A stretch of DNA of 64,000 bases from CBDCFV01 sp965261795. GTDB taxonomy: Bacteria > Chloroflexota > Dehalococcoidia > Lucifugimonadales > UBA3495. Of this stretch, positions 1 to 8,973 are shown piece by piece. The stretch lies in the NCBI GenBank assembly GCA_965261795.1, contig OZ253476.1, positions 4,030,001-4,094,000 on the forward strand, given 5' to 3'. The notes below the pieces were generated by a model. The model was not told the DNA's origin and searched no databases. It saw nothing but the letters and a program-made list of their open reading frames with translations. How positions within the stretch are numbered: the first letter of the stretch is position 1; every line of letters starts with the position of its first letter. The translations under genes were made by a program, and so were the position numbers.

Positions 1-679
1 CGTCGGGGACTCCCGGTCTGTCTCCGGTCAGCGTGGCAAAGACACGATCGGTGGCCAAAGCCAGTGTGCCGTTGGGCTGAACGTCGAAGGCCCGGATATG
101 CCCTCGCCGTGAGTCGTTGACGTACAGGACGCTTTCGTCCGTGGAAAATGCCAGCCCGTTGGGAACTACAAAGTCCCCCACAAGCAAGGTCAAAGTGCCC
201 AAGTCAGGGGTGACGCGATAGACGCCGGAGAAGCTCAAGTCCCACTGATCGGCGGGCAGCGGACTGGTCCACGGGTCGGTGAAGTAAATGCACCCGTCCG
301 ACTTGACCACCACGTCGTTGGGCCGGTTCAAGCGGCGGCCTTGGTAGTTGTTGGCCACCACCGTGATGCTACCGTCGGGCTCTTGCCGCGTTACACGCCG
401 GCTGTCGTGCTCACAGGCGATCAACCGACCTTGGAGGTCACGCGTCAACCCATTGGCCCGGTTGGTCGGCTCCTGAAAGACACTGACGCCCTCACCCGGG
501 GCCCACTTCATCCGCCGGTCGTTGTGGATGTCGCTGAATAGCAGGTACCCGCCTTCCTTCCACCACAGCGGCCCCTCAGCCGGGCCGTGGCCTCCACCGT
601 ACCCGCTGCCCAACTGCTCTATTGCTTGGTCAGCCGATACTATGCTGTCCATCTCCGGTGCGTTCTGTTCGATGGGCAT
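1..679 (-). CDS. SMP-30/gluconolactonase/LRE family protein (3' end cut by window edge)
   Basis: A six-bladed beta-propeller lactonase/esterase of the SMP-30/gluconolactonase family, probably hydrolysing a sugar lactone or similar ester. The reading frame starts at ATG 679-677 behind a strong AGGAGG site and runs off the left edge after about 226 codons, so the C-terminal blades are not seen. Family signatures are readable: EGPLWW near residue 36 (metal-ligand Glu), RPNDVVV (metal-ligand Asn), FTDPW, VPNGLAF and LYVNDS. Family members bind one divalent metal through Glu/Asn/Asn/Asp. It diverges from the flavin monooxygenase operon on the right, and a second lactonase-type propeller lies at the other end of the window. 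The exact substrate cannot be told. Confidence 0.85.
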   Translation of the reverse strand, partial: MPIEQNAPEMDSIVSADQAIEQLGSGYGGGHGPAEGPLWWKEGGYLLFSDIHNDRRMKWAPGEGVSVFQEPTNRANGLTRDLQGRLIACEHDSRRVTRQEPDGSITVVANNYQGRRLNRPNDVVVKSDGCIYFTDPWTSPLPADQWDLSFSGVYRVTPDLGTLTLLVGDFVVPNGLAFSTDESVLYVNDSRRGHIRAFDVQPNGTLALATDRVFATLTGDRPGVPD

Positions 680-815
680 GTTGACCTCCTAAATATTGCA
701 AGCTTATGGGTGGCATTATAATACCAATCCGCCGACGGCGAGCAGGCCAGTGTCAAAGGTCCTGGCTATGCCCGAGGTCAGCAACACGAAACTTGCCACG
801 GTATGGGGCAGTCCA

Positions 816-853
816 TATAATGGCACTTATTCCGTATAATGGCACTTATTCCG
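816..853. repeat. Perfect 19-bp tandem duplication
   Basis: The unit TATAATGGCACTTATTCCG occurs at 816-834 and immediately again at 835-853. It sits in the 323-bp gap between the divergent lactonase and monooxygenase genes. Each copy begins with TATAAT, which matches a bacterial -10 box, so the duplication may double a promoter element. Apart from this and the RBS before 1003, I see nothing else in the gap. Confidence 0.7.
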
Positions 854-1002
854 TGAGGGCTTGCCAGAAGGTTTGATAGGACCTGCTCCAGGGTCGTAAG
901 GCATATCTAGCGCCGTAGCAACAGACGTGGCCTGATTCCAGGCTCTCCCATCACAGTGGCGACGCAATCCATTACTAACCGGACTGCCGCAAGGAGGGAA
1001 AC

Positions 1003-2193
1003 ATGGTCCAACAATTAGCCAGACCCAATGACAAGGTAGAGGTCTACTGGTTCTCCGAGCAACCGAACGGCTACATTGGCGACGAGTTGCTGAACCAATA
1101 CGACTCTGGACGCCTTGGTTTCCCCAATACGCACTTCGACCCGGAAAAGGCGCACGTACTTTACAACGAGTACCATGACCAGTACGCCTTGGCTGATGAG
1201 GTGGGGTTCGACGGCATCATGTCCAACGAGCACCACTCCGCTTACTGGTGCATGAAGCCAGCGGTGAACCTCGATGCCGCGGTTATCTCCAAGATCACCA
1301 AGAACGTCAAAATCGCGATTCTCGGCAATGTGATCGCCATCAACGACCCGGTAAGGATGGCGGAAGAGATTGCGATGCTCGACTGCTATTCAGGTGGGCG
1401 AATCATTTCCGGCTTCGTGCGGGGAGGCGCCGTCGAGAGCCTTCAGGGCGGCATAGACCCGACCGAGAACCGGTCGCGGTTTGAAGAGGCCCACGACCTG
1501 ATCATCAAGTGCTGGACCCAGCCGGGCCCGTTCCGCTACGAAGGCACCCATTTCCACCACCGCGTCGTCAACCCGTGGGTGCTGCCGATGCAGAAGCCCC
1601 ATCCGGACATCTGGTTCCCAGGCACTGGGAGCCCGGAGAGTGTAATCTGGGCAGCGCAGCACGGACATCCTTACATGAATCTGGGCGCGGCGTTGGACAT
1701 CACCATGTGGCTGAAAGACATTTACATCGACACTGCCAAGGAAGCGGGGTTCAAACCGGGTCCGGAACACTTCGGCTATCTCCTCAAGGCCTTCGTCGCG
1801 GATACGGACGAGAAGGCCCAGGAAATAGGCCGTCACTACATGTGGACGGAACAAAACCGGATGAAAGGGCCGGCGGACCACAACGACCCGCCCGGTTACC
1901 AGTCCCGCCAAGCCCTCAGAGTCAAGCAGCAGCGGCCAACCGGACAATTCGGCGGGGTCACCAATCGCATGACCTACGAACAGCAGCAGGACATTAACAT
2001 CGTCATCGTAGGCAGCCCGGAAACGGTCACCCGGAAACTGACCGAAACGATAACCAAGCTCAACCCGGGCTACCTGCACATTTACGGCAATGAAGGCGCT
2101 ATGCCCCACAAGGACGTCATGCGCTCCATCGAGTTGATGGGCAAAGAGGTGATTCCGGCCCTCCACGAGATCAAGCTGGAACCCTACGAGTAG
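1003..2193 (+). CDS. LLM class flavin-dependent oxidoreductase (paralog 1)
   Basis: A 396-residue luciferase-like monooxygenase, a TIM-barrel enzyme using reduced FMN or F420 to oxidise a small organic substrate. Visible family features are the NEHH motif at about 75-78, the LGNVI strand near 107-111, the EEIAMLDCYSGGR segment at about 121-133 and a C-terminal substrate-binding half. The start has a good AAGGAGG site 6 bases upstream. It is the first gene of a same-strand run continuing with VOC, NIPSNAP, MFS and aminotransferase genes, suggesting a shared catabolic pathway. It is closely similar in layout to the paralog at 59180-60310. Substrate and the choice of FMN or F420 are unknown. Confidence 0.9.
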   Translation: MVQQLARPNDKVEVYWFSEQPNGYIGDELLNQYDSGRLGFPNTHFDPEKAHVLYNEYHDQYALADEVGFDGIMSNEHHSAYWCMKPAVNLDAAVISKITKNVKIAILGNVIAINDPVRMAEEIAMLDCYSGGRIISGFVRGGAVESLQGGIDPTENRSRFEEAHDLIIKCWTQPGPFRYEGTHFHHRVVNPWVLPMQKPHPDIWFPGTGSPESVIWAAQHGHPYMNLGAALDITMWLKDIYIDTAKEAGFKPGPEHFGYLLKAFVADTDEKAQEIGRHYMWTEQNRMKGPADHNDPPGYQSRQALRVKQQRPTGQFGGVTNRMTYEQQQDINIVIVGSPETVTRKLTETITKLNPGYLHIYGNEGAMPHKDVMRSIELMGKEVIPALHEIKLEPYE

Positions 2194-2248
2194 GCAGGGA
2201 TCCGCAACGGGATACCCCGTTAACTACAGGAAATGAAGGAGGCCCGTC

Positions 2249-2608
2249 ATGGCATTCAAGCTTAACCATGTCCACCTGAAGAGCCCCGACCCGCAGAAGA
2301 CCGCCCAATTTTACGTGGACACGCTGGGAGCGGAGATAGTGGGGCAAGCGGGAACAAACGGGGTCAGGTTGAACTTGCACGGCCTGACGCTGAACGTCAC
2401 CACCAAGATCGAGAGCCAGCAACACGAACAGAAGTACGGCATGGAGCATATCGCCATAGATACCGACGACATGCCGGCCCTGCTCGAAAAGCTGCGCGCC
2501 AACGGAGCCAAGATACTGGAAGAGACCACCGTCGGGAACGGCCGGAAAGTATGCTTCTTCGAAGGGCCCGACGGAGTCCACTTGGAGTTTCTGGAGATGG
2601 CCGACTAA
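2249..2608 (+). CDS. VOC family (glyoxalase/extradiol dioxygenase fold) protein
   Basis: A 119-residue single-domain vicinal oxygen chelate protein. The N-terminal segment LNHVHLKSPDPQKTAQFY and the C-terminal FFEGPDGVHLEFLE give the two beta-alpha-beta-beta-beta halves. The first-strand His and the Glu of HLEFLE are plausible metal ligands. Members are lyases, isomerases, dioxygenases or resistance proteins, usually dimeric with a divalent metal. The start follows a GAAGGAGG site. It lies 55 bp after the monooxygenase and 43 bp before the NIPSNAP gene, so co-transcription is likely. It may process the monooxygenase product; that is inference. Confidence 0.85.
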   Translation: MAFKLNHVHLKSPDPQKTAQFYVDTLGAEIVGQAGTNGVRLNLHGLTLNVTTKIESQQHEQKYGMEHIAIDTDDMPALLEKLRANGAKILEETTVGNGRKVCFFEGPDGVHLEFLEMAD

Positions 2609-2651
2609 ATCCCCCAGGACGGCAGTCAATTGAACGAACAGGAGCAACTCT

Positions 2652-3305
2652 ATGCTTTATGAATTCAGGGTGTACGACACCATGCCCGGGAAGCTGCCGG
2701 CGTTGAATAACCGGTTCGCCAACCACACGATAGGCTTCTTCAAGAAGCACGACATTGGAATCGTCGGGTTCTGGACATCCGAAATCGGCGTCAGCAACCG
2801 TCTCACCTACATACTGAGCTTCGACAGCATGGCGGACCGGGAGAAGAAGTGGGCTGCCTTCGGGGCCGACCCCGGTTGGCAGGAGGTCCGCGCGGAGACT
2901 GAAAAGGACGGCGCCATCAACCGGGTGGTAAGCAACAGCTTTATGCGGCTGACCCCTTATTCGCCCGATCCCCACATTGCTACCAATGTCCAAGAGCTGA
3001 GGGTGTACGACGCCGTTCCTGGGAAGTTGCCAAACCTGCACGACCGGTTCTCCAACCACACCATAAAGCTGTTCGAAAAGCACGGCATTGAGAACGTAGC
3101 CTATTGGACCGACGACGTTGGCACCAGCAACCGGCTCATCTACATGCTGGGCTACGATAGCTTGGGCAACCGGGAAAAGGGTTGGGCCGCCTTTGGAGCA
3201 GACCCCGATTGGCAAAAGGCCCGAGCGGAGTCGGAGAAAAACGGCGCGTTGGTGAGCCAGGCCCAAAGCTCTATCCTCCGGCTGACGTCCTACTCCCCCA
3301 GGTAA
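2652..3305 (+). CDS. NIPSNAP family protein with two tandem domains
   Basis: A 217-residue protein made of two NIPSNAP domains (dimeric ferredoxin-like alpha-beta fold), roughly residues 1-105 and 110-217. The internal duplication is clear: MLYEFRVYDTMPGKLPALNNRF in the first half corresponds to VQELRVYDAVPGKLPNLHDRF in the second (seen as LPALNNRFANHTI versus LPNLHDRFSNHTI), and WAAFGADP occurs in both. NIPSNAP domains recur near bacterial catabolic gene clusters, but their biochemical role is poorly known. The covalent tandem would give an intramolecular dimer. It is preceded by an AGGAG site and belongs to the 1003-5974 run. Confidence 0.85.
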   Translation: MLYEFRVYDTMPGKLPALNNRFANHTIGFFKKHDIGIVGFWTSEIGVSNRLTYILSFDSMADREKKWAAFGADPGWQEVRAETEKDGAINRVVSNSFMRLTPYSPDPHIATNVQELRVYDAVPGKLPNLHDRFSNHTIKLFEKHGIENVAYWTDDVGTSNRLIYMLGYDSLGNREKGWAAFGADPDWQKARAESEKNGALVSQAQSSILRLTSYSPR

Positions 3306-3426
3306 CACCTTTTGACCATCCCATCGGCCCTGCTGTTTTACAAGATGAAGAACGGGACTTGAAGGCCCCTGCCGAGGCTGCCGAGACGCGGTAGCAGGAT
3401 AACGCAACCGTGCCAGGAGCGTCGTA

Positions 3427-4773
3427 GTGGTAAGTCTGGCTAGTATCGGCCGGGGGTTCAATGACCGTTTCTTGGTTTCCCTCCAGTACCCGGAGTTTCG
3501 CAAGCTCTGGGTGACTACGATGCTCTCCCAGTCGTCGTCCTGGGCGTTGATAGTGGCGAGGGCGGCGCTGGTGCTACAACTCACCGGGTCCCCGGCTTGG
3601 ACCGGCGCGGTGACCTTTGCCGCCATGATACCCGCGTTGCTGGTCTCGCCAATAGCCGGTTTCATGGCGGACAAATTCGACCGGCGCACCGTCCTAGCCT
3701 TCGCCATATCCATCAACATAGGGGCCAACGTGGTCCTGGCTATGTTGGTAGTGACGGGCATGGTGGAGGCTTGGCACGTACTCCTGCTTTCCGTTATCAA
3801 TGGTTCCGCCCGCTCCAGCCAGATGCCCTCGGCCCAAGCCTTGTTGGTGAACATGGTGCCAAGGGACCAGGTATTAAATGCCGTCTCCTTGTACCAAGCC
3901 ACGGTGAACGGGTCCCGGTTCCTGGGGCCGGTCCTGATACTGGCCGTGCTAAAGATAACCGGCCTGTTGGGAGTGGCGGACCCGCAAGACTGGGTATTCT
4001 TCCTGTGCGTGGCGATGTACCTCCTGGCCTTCCTGGCCTGCATCAGCATAAGCACCCGCTCCCGCGGCGAGATGAAGGAAGGGAACTTCGTGCAAACCTT
4101 CTTCAGCAACTTTGCCGCCGGCATCAGCTACATGTACCGGAATCCCGTGATGCTCTCCTTGGTATTCCTGGTGGTGGCCCACTGCGGCATGACCATGTCA
4201 TTCGAGTCCCTGTTCCCGTTGGTGGCCAGGGACACCCTGGGGTTGATCACCAGCAAAAGCGTGCTGGGCGGATTCAGCCAGATGATGGTGGGCTTCGGCA
4301 TTGCCGCCCTGATAGCATCCTTGTTGTTGGCCGGGGTCAGGGAGCAGGCCGTCCGAGGGAAGCTGCTGCTCTGGCTGGGGGTGTTAAGCGGCATATCCCC
4401 CGTGGCGCTGGTGGTGTTGCCCAATATATGGCCCACCATCTGGGTGGCGTTTTTGGCGACCGCCATAATGGGATTCGCTCAGGGCGGGTTCATGACTCTG
4501 AGTCACGCTATGCTCCAAACATTGGCGCCCGACGCCATACGCGGCCGGGTGTTGGGCGTGTACACTTGGCATACCACAGGGATGATGGCCAGCTTCAACT
4601 TTGTTAACGGCTCCTTGGCCGCCTTGCCGATAGTGGGCGCGCTGCCCATACCCGCCGCCCCCGTCATCTTGGGCGTTGGGGGCTTGGCCTTCATGATGGT
4701 GATGCTTCTGAGTTTTGCCCGAATACCACTGCGGGAGCTTTACGCCCGCGGCGTACCGGTACCCACCTCGTGA
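3427..4773 (+). CDS. MFS transporter
   Basis: A 448-residue major facilitator superfamily permease with about 12 hydrophobic segments. The loop after the second segment reads GFMADKFDRRTVLAF, the MFS A-motif (G-x-x-x-D-R/K-x-x-R-R). Extended Ala/Gly/Ile/Leu/Val stretches follow, as in the enterobactin-exporter-like MFS_3 branch. The start is a GTG at 3427 preceded by an AGGAG-like site. In this run it could import the substrate or export an intermediate of the neighbouring monooxygenase pathway. Direction and substrate cannot be deduced. Confidence 0.88.
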   Translation: MVSLASIGRGFNDRFLVSLQYPEFRKLWVTTMLSQSSSWALIVARAALVLQLTGSPAWTGAVTFAAMIPALLVSPIAGFMADKFDRRTVLAFAISINIGANVVLAMLVVTGMVEAWHVLLLSVINGSARSSQMPSAQALLVNMVPRDQVLNAVSLYQATVNGSRFLGPVLILAVLKITGLLGVADPQDWVFFLCVAMYLLAFLACISISTRSRGEMKEGNFVQTFFSNFAAGISYMYRNPVMLSLVFLVVAHCGMTMSFESLFPLVARDTLGLITSKSVLGGFSQMMVGFGIAALIASLLLAGVREQAVRGKLLLWLGVLSGISPVALVVLPNIWPTIWVAFLATAIMGFAQGGFMTLSHAMLQTLAPDAIRGRVLGVYTWHTTGMMASFNFVNGSLAALPIVGALPIPAAPVILGVGGLAFMMVMLLSFARIPLRELYARGVPVPTS

Positions 4774-4801
4774 CAACCACCCATCTATCGGAGCAAAAGC
4801 G

Positions 4802-5974
4802 GTGATCGACGTAACCAACATCAGAAAGAGCATCCCGGTCTGCCAGCGCATGGTGTACCTGAACACCGGCTGGTCAGGCCCCTCTCCAGTGCAAGTGGTC
4901 GAGGCGATAAAGGCCCGGCTGGACTATGAGATGGAACAGGGGCCCACGGGGGCCGAGGTCATCAGGAGCGCGCAAGAGATTCGGGAGGATGCCCGGCAAA
5001 GGGTGGCCGCCCTTTTGAACGCCTCTCCCGACGAGATATGCCTGACCAAGAACACCACCGATGGGCTGAATATCGTCATCAACGGCCTCCCTTGGCAGGA
5101 AGGCGACGAGATCATCACATGCAGCTTGGAGCACTCTTCGGTCCTGGTGCCAAGCTACTTTACCCAGAGCAGGCACGGGGTGAAGATGCGGGTGCTGCCG
5201 ATGGCGTCAAACGAGCCGCGGGAAGACATCCTGTCAAAGATAGAAGGGGCGATTAACGACCGTACCAAGCTGGTGTTCCTCAGCCATATCGAGTACTCGT
5301 CAGGGCTGCGGATGCCGGTGAACGAGATACGGAGCATGACCAGAGACAGGGGCATCTGGATGTTGCTGGACGGCGCCCAGACTGCGGGCCACATATCCTT
5401 GGACATGCGGGACATCGATTGCGAGTTCTACTCCATTCCCGGCCAGAAGTGGCTGCTGGGCTCCGAGGGCGTCGGCGCCTTGTACATACGGCAGGACATG
5501 ATACCGACCGTCGCGCCTACTCAGGTGGGCGGCAGGGCGGTCGTTCATTATGAAGAGCCGGTCAATATGGAACCGAACACCGATTCGATGGACAAGTTCC
5601 TGGTCAGCTCCACCAGCACCGCGCTGCAAGCGGGACTGGCCGAAGCGGTCAAGTTCATCCAAGACGCAGGCGTGGCGGCGATTGAAGAACGCAACCTGGA
5701 CTTGGCATCGTCATTAAAAGCGGCGTTGTCGGACATACCCAGAGTTACGGTTGGGTCGCCGATGGACCGCCAAAGCTCATCAGGCTTGGTGACCCTCAAC
5801 GTCGACGGCGTCTCGCCGGAATCGCTGGTGTCATACCTCTGGGAACAACACCGCATAGTGGCCAGGAGAGTCGAATACCCGCCGTCGGTGAGAGTTTCAT
5901 TGCACTTCTTCAACACCGAGGAAGAGGTGGCAACTCTGGTGGAGGCGGTGCAGCAAAGGGCCGCGGCGTGCTGA
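4802..5974 (+). CDS. Aminotransferase class V-fold PLP enzyme
   Basis: A 390-residue fold-type I PLP enzyme related to cysteine desulfurases and isopenicillin-N epimerases. The PLP-binding Asp lies in MLLDGAQTAGH (about D190) and the Schiff-base Lys in IPGQKWLLG (about K216). TKNTTDGLN near 82-90 is the phosphate-binding turn. An upstream in-frame ATG at 4715 would overlap the MFS gene; I prefer the GTG at 4802, which follows GGAGC and starts at the first family-like residues (IDVTNIRK). No desulfurase active-site Cys loop is evident, so transamination, epimerisation or C-S/C-N cleavage are all possible. It closes the putative operon. Confidence 0.82.
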   Translation: MIDVTNIRKSIPVCQRMVYLNTGWSGPSPVQVVEAIKARLDYEMEQGPTGAEVIRSAQEIREDARQRVAALLNASPDEICLTKNTTDGLNIVINGLPWQEGDEIITCSLEHSSVLVPSYFTQSRHGVKMRVLPMASNEPREDILSKIEGAINDRTKLVFLSHIEYSSGLRMPVNEIRSMTRDRGIWMLLDGAQTAGHISLDMRDIDCEFYSIPGQKWLLGSEGVGALYIRQDMIPTVAPTQVGGRAVVHYEEPVNMEPNTDSMDKFLVSSTSTALQAGLAEAVKFIQDAGVAAIEERNLDLASSLKAALSDIPRVTVGSPMDRQSSSGLVTLNVDGVSPESLVSYLWEQHRIVARRVEYPPSVRVSLHFFNTEEEVATLVEAVQQRAAAC

Positions 5975-6013
5975 CCGGTACATACCCCAAGCAGGTTCCA
6001 TGTATGCGGGCCT

Positions 6014-6913
6014 CTAGTCCGGAGCGTGGGGCATTACTTCTCTGGCGAACCTTTCCATAGCGCCGAAGATGCCGGAGTAGGTTTCTCCGGCAACCTCCAT
6101 GATGACGTGGTCAACCCCTGCCTCGGCATACGCCTGAACGTCTTGGATGATATCCTCCGTCGTCCCATGGAGTGGCTCACGCATGTCCCCATAAGGCACG
6201 GTGGAGAAGTCCAAGGATATGCGGCAGGAGAGCTTGGGAGGCGACTCCCGACCTATAGACTCTGAATACCGCCGCATATAGGCGGCGTTCTTGGCAATCT
6301 CTTCCGGCCCCATGCGCGAGGGATGCCAGTAGTCGCCGAACTCCACCGCCCGGCGCACTCCTCTCCGGCTACGACCCCCTATCCAGATGGGTGGATGGGG
6401 CTGCTGAACCGGCATAGGGGAAAAGGTAACGTCCGACACCTGAAATGACTCCCCTTGGTATTCGGGCGTGGGGTTGGTCCACAGTTCTTTCAGTAAGCCC
6501 AAGTATTCGTCGCCCACCTTGCCTCGGTCGGCGAAGGGGGCATTGAGCGCCTCGAACTCTCCTTCCATCCACCCTACGGCAGCACCAAAGATTACCCTGC
6601 CTCGGGAGAGCACGTCGGCCGTTGCGATGGCTTTGGCCAGTATGACGGGGTTCCGGTAAGGAAGGATCACCACGCTGGTGCCGATGGCTACCCGATTGGT
6701 TACCGCCCCAAGATGAGTCAGGAGGCTGATAGGTTCCAGCATGTCGTGGCGATAGACTATGTCGCCGCGGTCGGGAATGACGTGAGGAACTATGATGTGG
6801 TCGGTGACCCACACGGAGTCGAAGCCCATCTGCTCGGCTTGGACCGCCATCTCGGTCAACCCGTCAACTTCAATCGTTCTGCCGTAGTGGGGTATACAAA
6901 CACCGAATTTCAT
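6014..6913 (-). CDS. LLM class flavin-dependent oxidoreductase, F420-dependent type (paralog 2)
   Basis: A 299-residue luciferase-like TIM-barrel oxidoreductase shorter than the paralog at 1003, resembling the probable F420-dependent subfamily. Characteristic stretches are FDSVWVTDHI near residue 30, LTHLGAVTNRVAIGTSVVILPYRNP, ATADVLSRGRVIFGAAVGW and HPPIWIGGRSRRGVRRAVEFGDYWHP. The start is preceded by CAGGAGG. It converges on the aminotransferase gene and is separated by about 210 bp from the ATPase/DUF4276 pair. The cofactor assignment is inferred from subfamily resemblance only. Confidence 0.87.
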   Translation of the reverse strand: MKFGVCIPHYGRTIEVDGLTEMAVQAEQMGFDSVWVTDHIIVPHVIPDRGDIVYRHDMLEPISLLTHLGAVTNRVAIGTSVVILPYRNPVILAKAIATADVLSRGRVIFGAAVGWMEGEFEALNAPFADRGKVGDEYLGLLKELWTNPTPEYQGESFQVSDVTFSPMPVQQPHPPIWIGGRSRRGVRRAVEFGDYWHPSRMGPEEIAKNAAYMRRYSESIGRESPPKLSCRISLDFSTVPYGDMREPLHGTTEDIIQDVQAYAEAGVDHVIMEVAGETYSGIFGAMERFAREVMPHAPD

Positions 6914-7124
6914 CTTGACCTCCTGCTCATGTACGTCTTAACCGGAAACCTACACTCCGGCTCAGTTTGTTTCTAGCCAAGCCTTCCCGTTCCCCAAGGC
7001 TATCGAGTCTTATGTAACGTTTCTTAAGGAGGTATATGATAGCGTTGCGCCCAAGCGCCCTCCATCGTCTCTCCCGCCGTCGCGGGAGTCTCCGAACCCC
7101 ATACATAGCGATAACGTCCTGCCT

Positions 7125-7709
7125 TCACGAAATGAGCGTCCTAATGAAGCGGTCAGCGTATTGAGACGCCTGCCGCACCTTGGCCGGGTCCAGCTTTTCC
7201 AGTATTTCGTAGCTTTGAACGCCCTTGTTATAGGTGCCTTTCGGGGTGCTACGCGCGGCTCTCGACAGCCCGTCAAGGACATCTTGCTTGAGGATTTGCT
7301 CGACGTTTGGATTTTGCGGTAAGGCGGATTCTTGGAACGCCGTACCAAAATACTCCCTTAACGCCTCGCGGTCGGCGAGGAACCAGGACTCCATGACCTG
7401 TACCATTAAATGGCATTGGCTGTCCGATGCTCCCGCTGGACGATCCCAGTTGCGGTTAGCTTTCAGGTGCTGCCATGGTCCACGTTCTATGACAGGCTCA
7501 TCGGAATCGACCAACAACATGGCATTAGCTTTGCTGGCGAGGGCTATCCTGAACTTGTCGTAGGCATCTTCACGACTACCACAGACTACGATTTTAGGCA
7601 TCCTACCCTTCGCTCCTGCACTCTCGATAAACCGACTAAAGCCTCTGCGGCACATCCTATTCAATTCACTTGTTGTGCCCCCGCCTTCCACAAAAAGTTG
7701 CAGGCTCAC
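7125..7709 (-). CDS. DUF4276 family protein, TOPRIM-like putative nuclease partner of the AAA ATPase
   Basis: A 194-residue protein starting LFVEGGGTTSELNRM and carrying LLVDSDEP. The Glu at about residue 8 and the Asp-x-Asp at 68-70 are placed as in TOPRIM-type metal-binding folds, consistent with DUF4276. I chose the GTG at 7709: it overlaps the ATPase stop in a GTGA arrangement and has GGGGGGA upstream, pointing to translational coupling. An ATG at 7742 is possible but would overlap the ATPase by 37 bp. The pairing of an OLD/RecF-like ATPase with a TOPRIM-like protein recalls PARIS and OLD-type anti-phage systems. A defence role here is inference. Confidence 0.72.
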   Translation of the reverse strand: MSLQLFVEGGGTTSELNRMCRRGFSRFIESAGAKGRMPKIVVCGSREDAYDKFRIALASKANAMLLVDSDEPVIERGPWQHLKANRNWDRPAGASDSQCHLMVQVMESWFLADREALREYFGTAFQESALPQNPNVEQILKQDVLDGLSRAARSTPKGTYNKGVQSYEILEKLDPAKVRQASQYADRFIRTLIS

Positions 7710-8914
7710 CAGCGGTTCCCCCCAATGGCTCCCCGTGTCCATATATCGCCAAGGCGGTACTGTTCAAGCCAGGGTTTCAGTTCCTCGGGGTCAAGCCGCT
7801 GAAGCTTGGTTGCCCCGTTGTACTTCTCGCAGACGATCACTGACTCCGGTACATCCGTGAGACAGTCCACCAAAATATCCGAGTGCGTTGTCACGAATAT
7901 CTGGCTGCGGGACGACGCCTCTATGAGTAGCTTGGCCACCTCCGGTATTATGTCGGGATGCAGGCCGAGCTCTGGTTCCTCAATGCATATAACCGGCGGA
8001 GGGTTTGGATTGCAGAGCACCGCCAGCAGGCAGAGGTAGCGGAGGCTACCATCGGATAGCCTCGTCGCAGGCACAGGTTGGTTCAGTCCTTTCTCGTGAA
8101 AGAATGTCTGTACTGCTCCGCCACTGATAGCAACGTTCACATCGTTGAAGGACGGGTAAAAATCTTTCATCTGTTCCAGTATGCGCGCCTTCACTGGAGG
8201 CTGGTTCAGCATCTGGCTAAGCACCAAGCCGAGGTTGGAGGCGTCTTCGAGCAACTCGCTAGGATAAGCATCGGGCCTTTGCGGAAGACGTACCGGCGCA
8301 TACCTTCCCACGTCCCATGCACCATAGAAACGCACACCAGCAAAAAGTTCGGCCAGATAAGTCAACTCCGGGTAAGCCTTAGGGTCCCGCCGCTGCGACA
8401 GAATGGACTGGTCGGGTTTCACGTCATCCCATTGCAGACGTCGTTGCAATCGATTCTCCGGATTGGTTGTAACCATGTGGATCATTGGAGGGCCGTTCTC
8501 AAATCGATAACGGTAATGGGGGTCGGGCTGACCTTCACCGCCAGTCCATTGCTTTCCGTCCTCAACTACTTCGTCCCTAAGTTCAAATCGGGAGCCGACT
8601 TCGGTGAATGACAACTTATATCTGAGCGCCATTGGAGTCTCGGTGTATTGGATCGTTGCATCGATCGCAGCCGTAGCGGTTCGAGGGGATCCTTTCCAGA
8701 GCCAATCGCGAACTCCTCCACCTTCTCGAATCGGAGCCTGGAGATCCCGAGGTGCGGCCGCAAGGAGCGACAGCGCCTCGATAAGGTTTGACTTACCAGA
8801 CGCATTCGGGCCTATGAGAACATTCAACGGCTCCAAGGAGAGCGCAGAGTTGCCGGGTCCGTAGGAAAGGATATTTTCCAAACGAATGGTTTCAATAAAC
8901 TTCATGCCTTTCAT
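7706..8914 (-). CDS. AAA family (ABC/RecF/OLD-like) ATPase
   Basis: A 402-residue SMC/RecF-type ATPase. Walker A is GPNASGKS (about 35-42), an ABC signature-like LSDGS lies at about 286, Walker B is VICIEEPE (about 308-315) and the switch His is in TTHSD (about 344). There is no long coiled coil, fitting the AAA_21/OLD-like group. The preferred start (MKGMKF) follows GGAGGG at ideal spacing; a longer frame begins at 8950. It is upstream of, and overlaps by four bases, the DUF4276 gene, so both are made from one transcript. Such pairs often sense phage or DNA damage and license a toxic nuclease; this is unproven here. Confidence 0.85.
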   Translation of the reverse strand: MKGMKFIETIRLENILSYGPGNSALSLEPLNVLIGPNASGKSNLIEALSLLAAAPRDLQAPIREGGGVRDWLWKGSPRTATAAIDATIQYTETPMALRYKLSFTEVGSRFELRDEVVEDGKQWTGGEGQPDPHYRYRFENGPPMIHMVTTNPENRLQRRLQWDDVKPDQSILSQRRDPKAYPELTYLAELFAGVRFYGAWDVGRYAPVRLPQRPDAYPSELLEDASNLGLVLSQMLNQPPVKARILEQMKDFYPSFNDVNVAISGGAVQTFFHEKGLNQPVPATRLSDGSLRYLCLLAVLCNPNPPPVICIEEPELGLHPDIIPEVAKLLIEASSRSQIFVTTHSDILVDCLTDVPESVIVCEKYNGATKLQRLDPEELKPWLEQYRLGDIWTRGAIGGNRW

Positions 8915-8973
8915 AATTCGCCCTCCAGCGGAGCCACGAACCGCGTCCATGGGAAACTACGGGAAACTACGCA

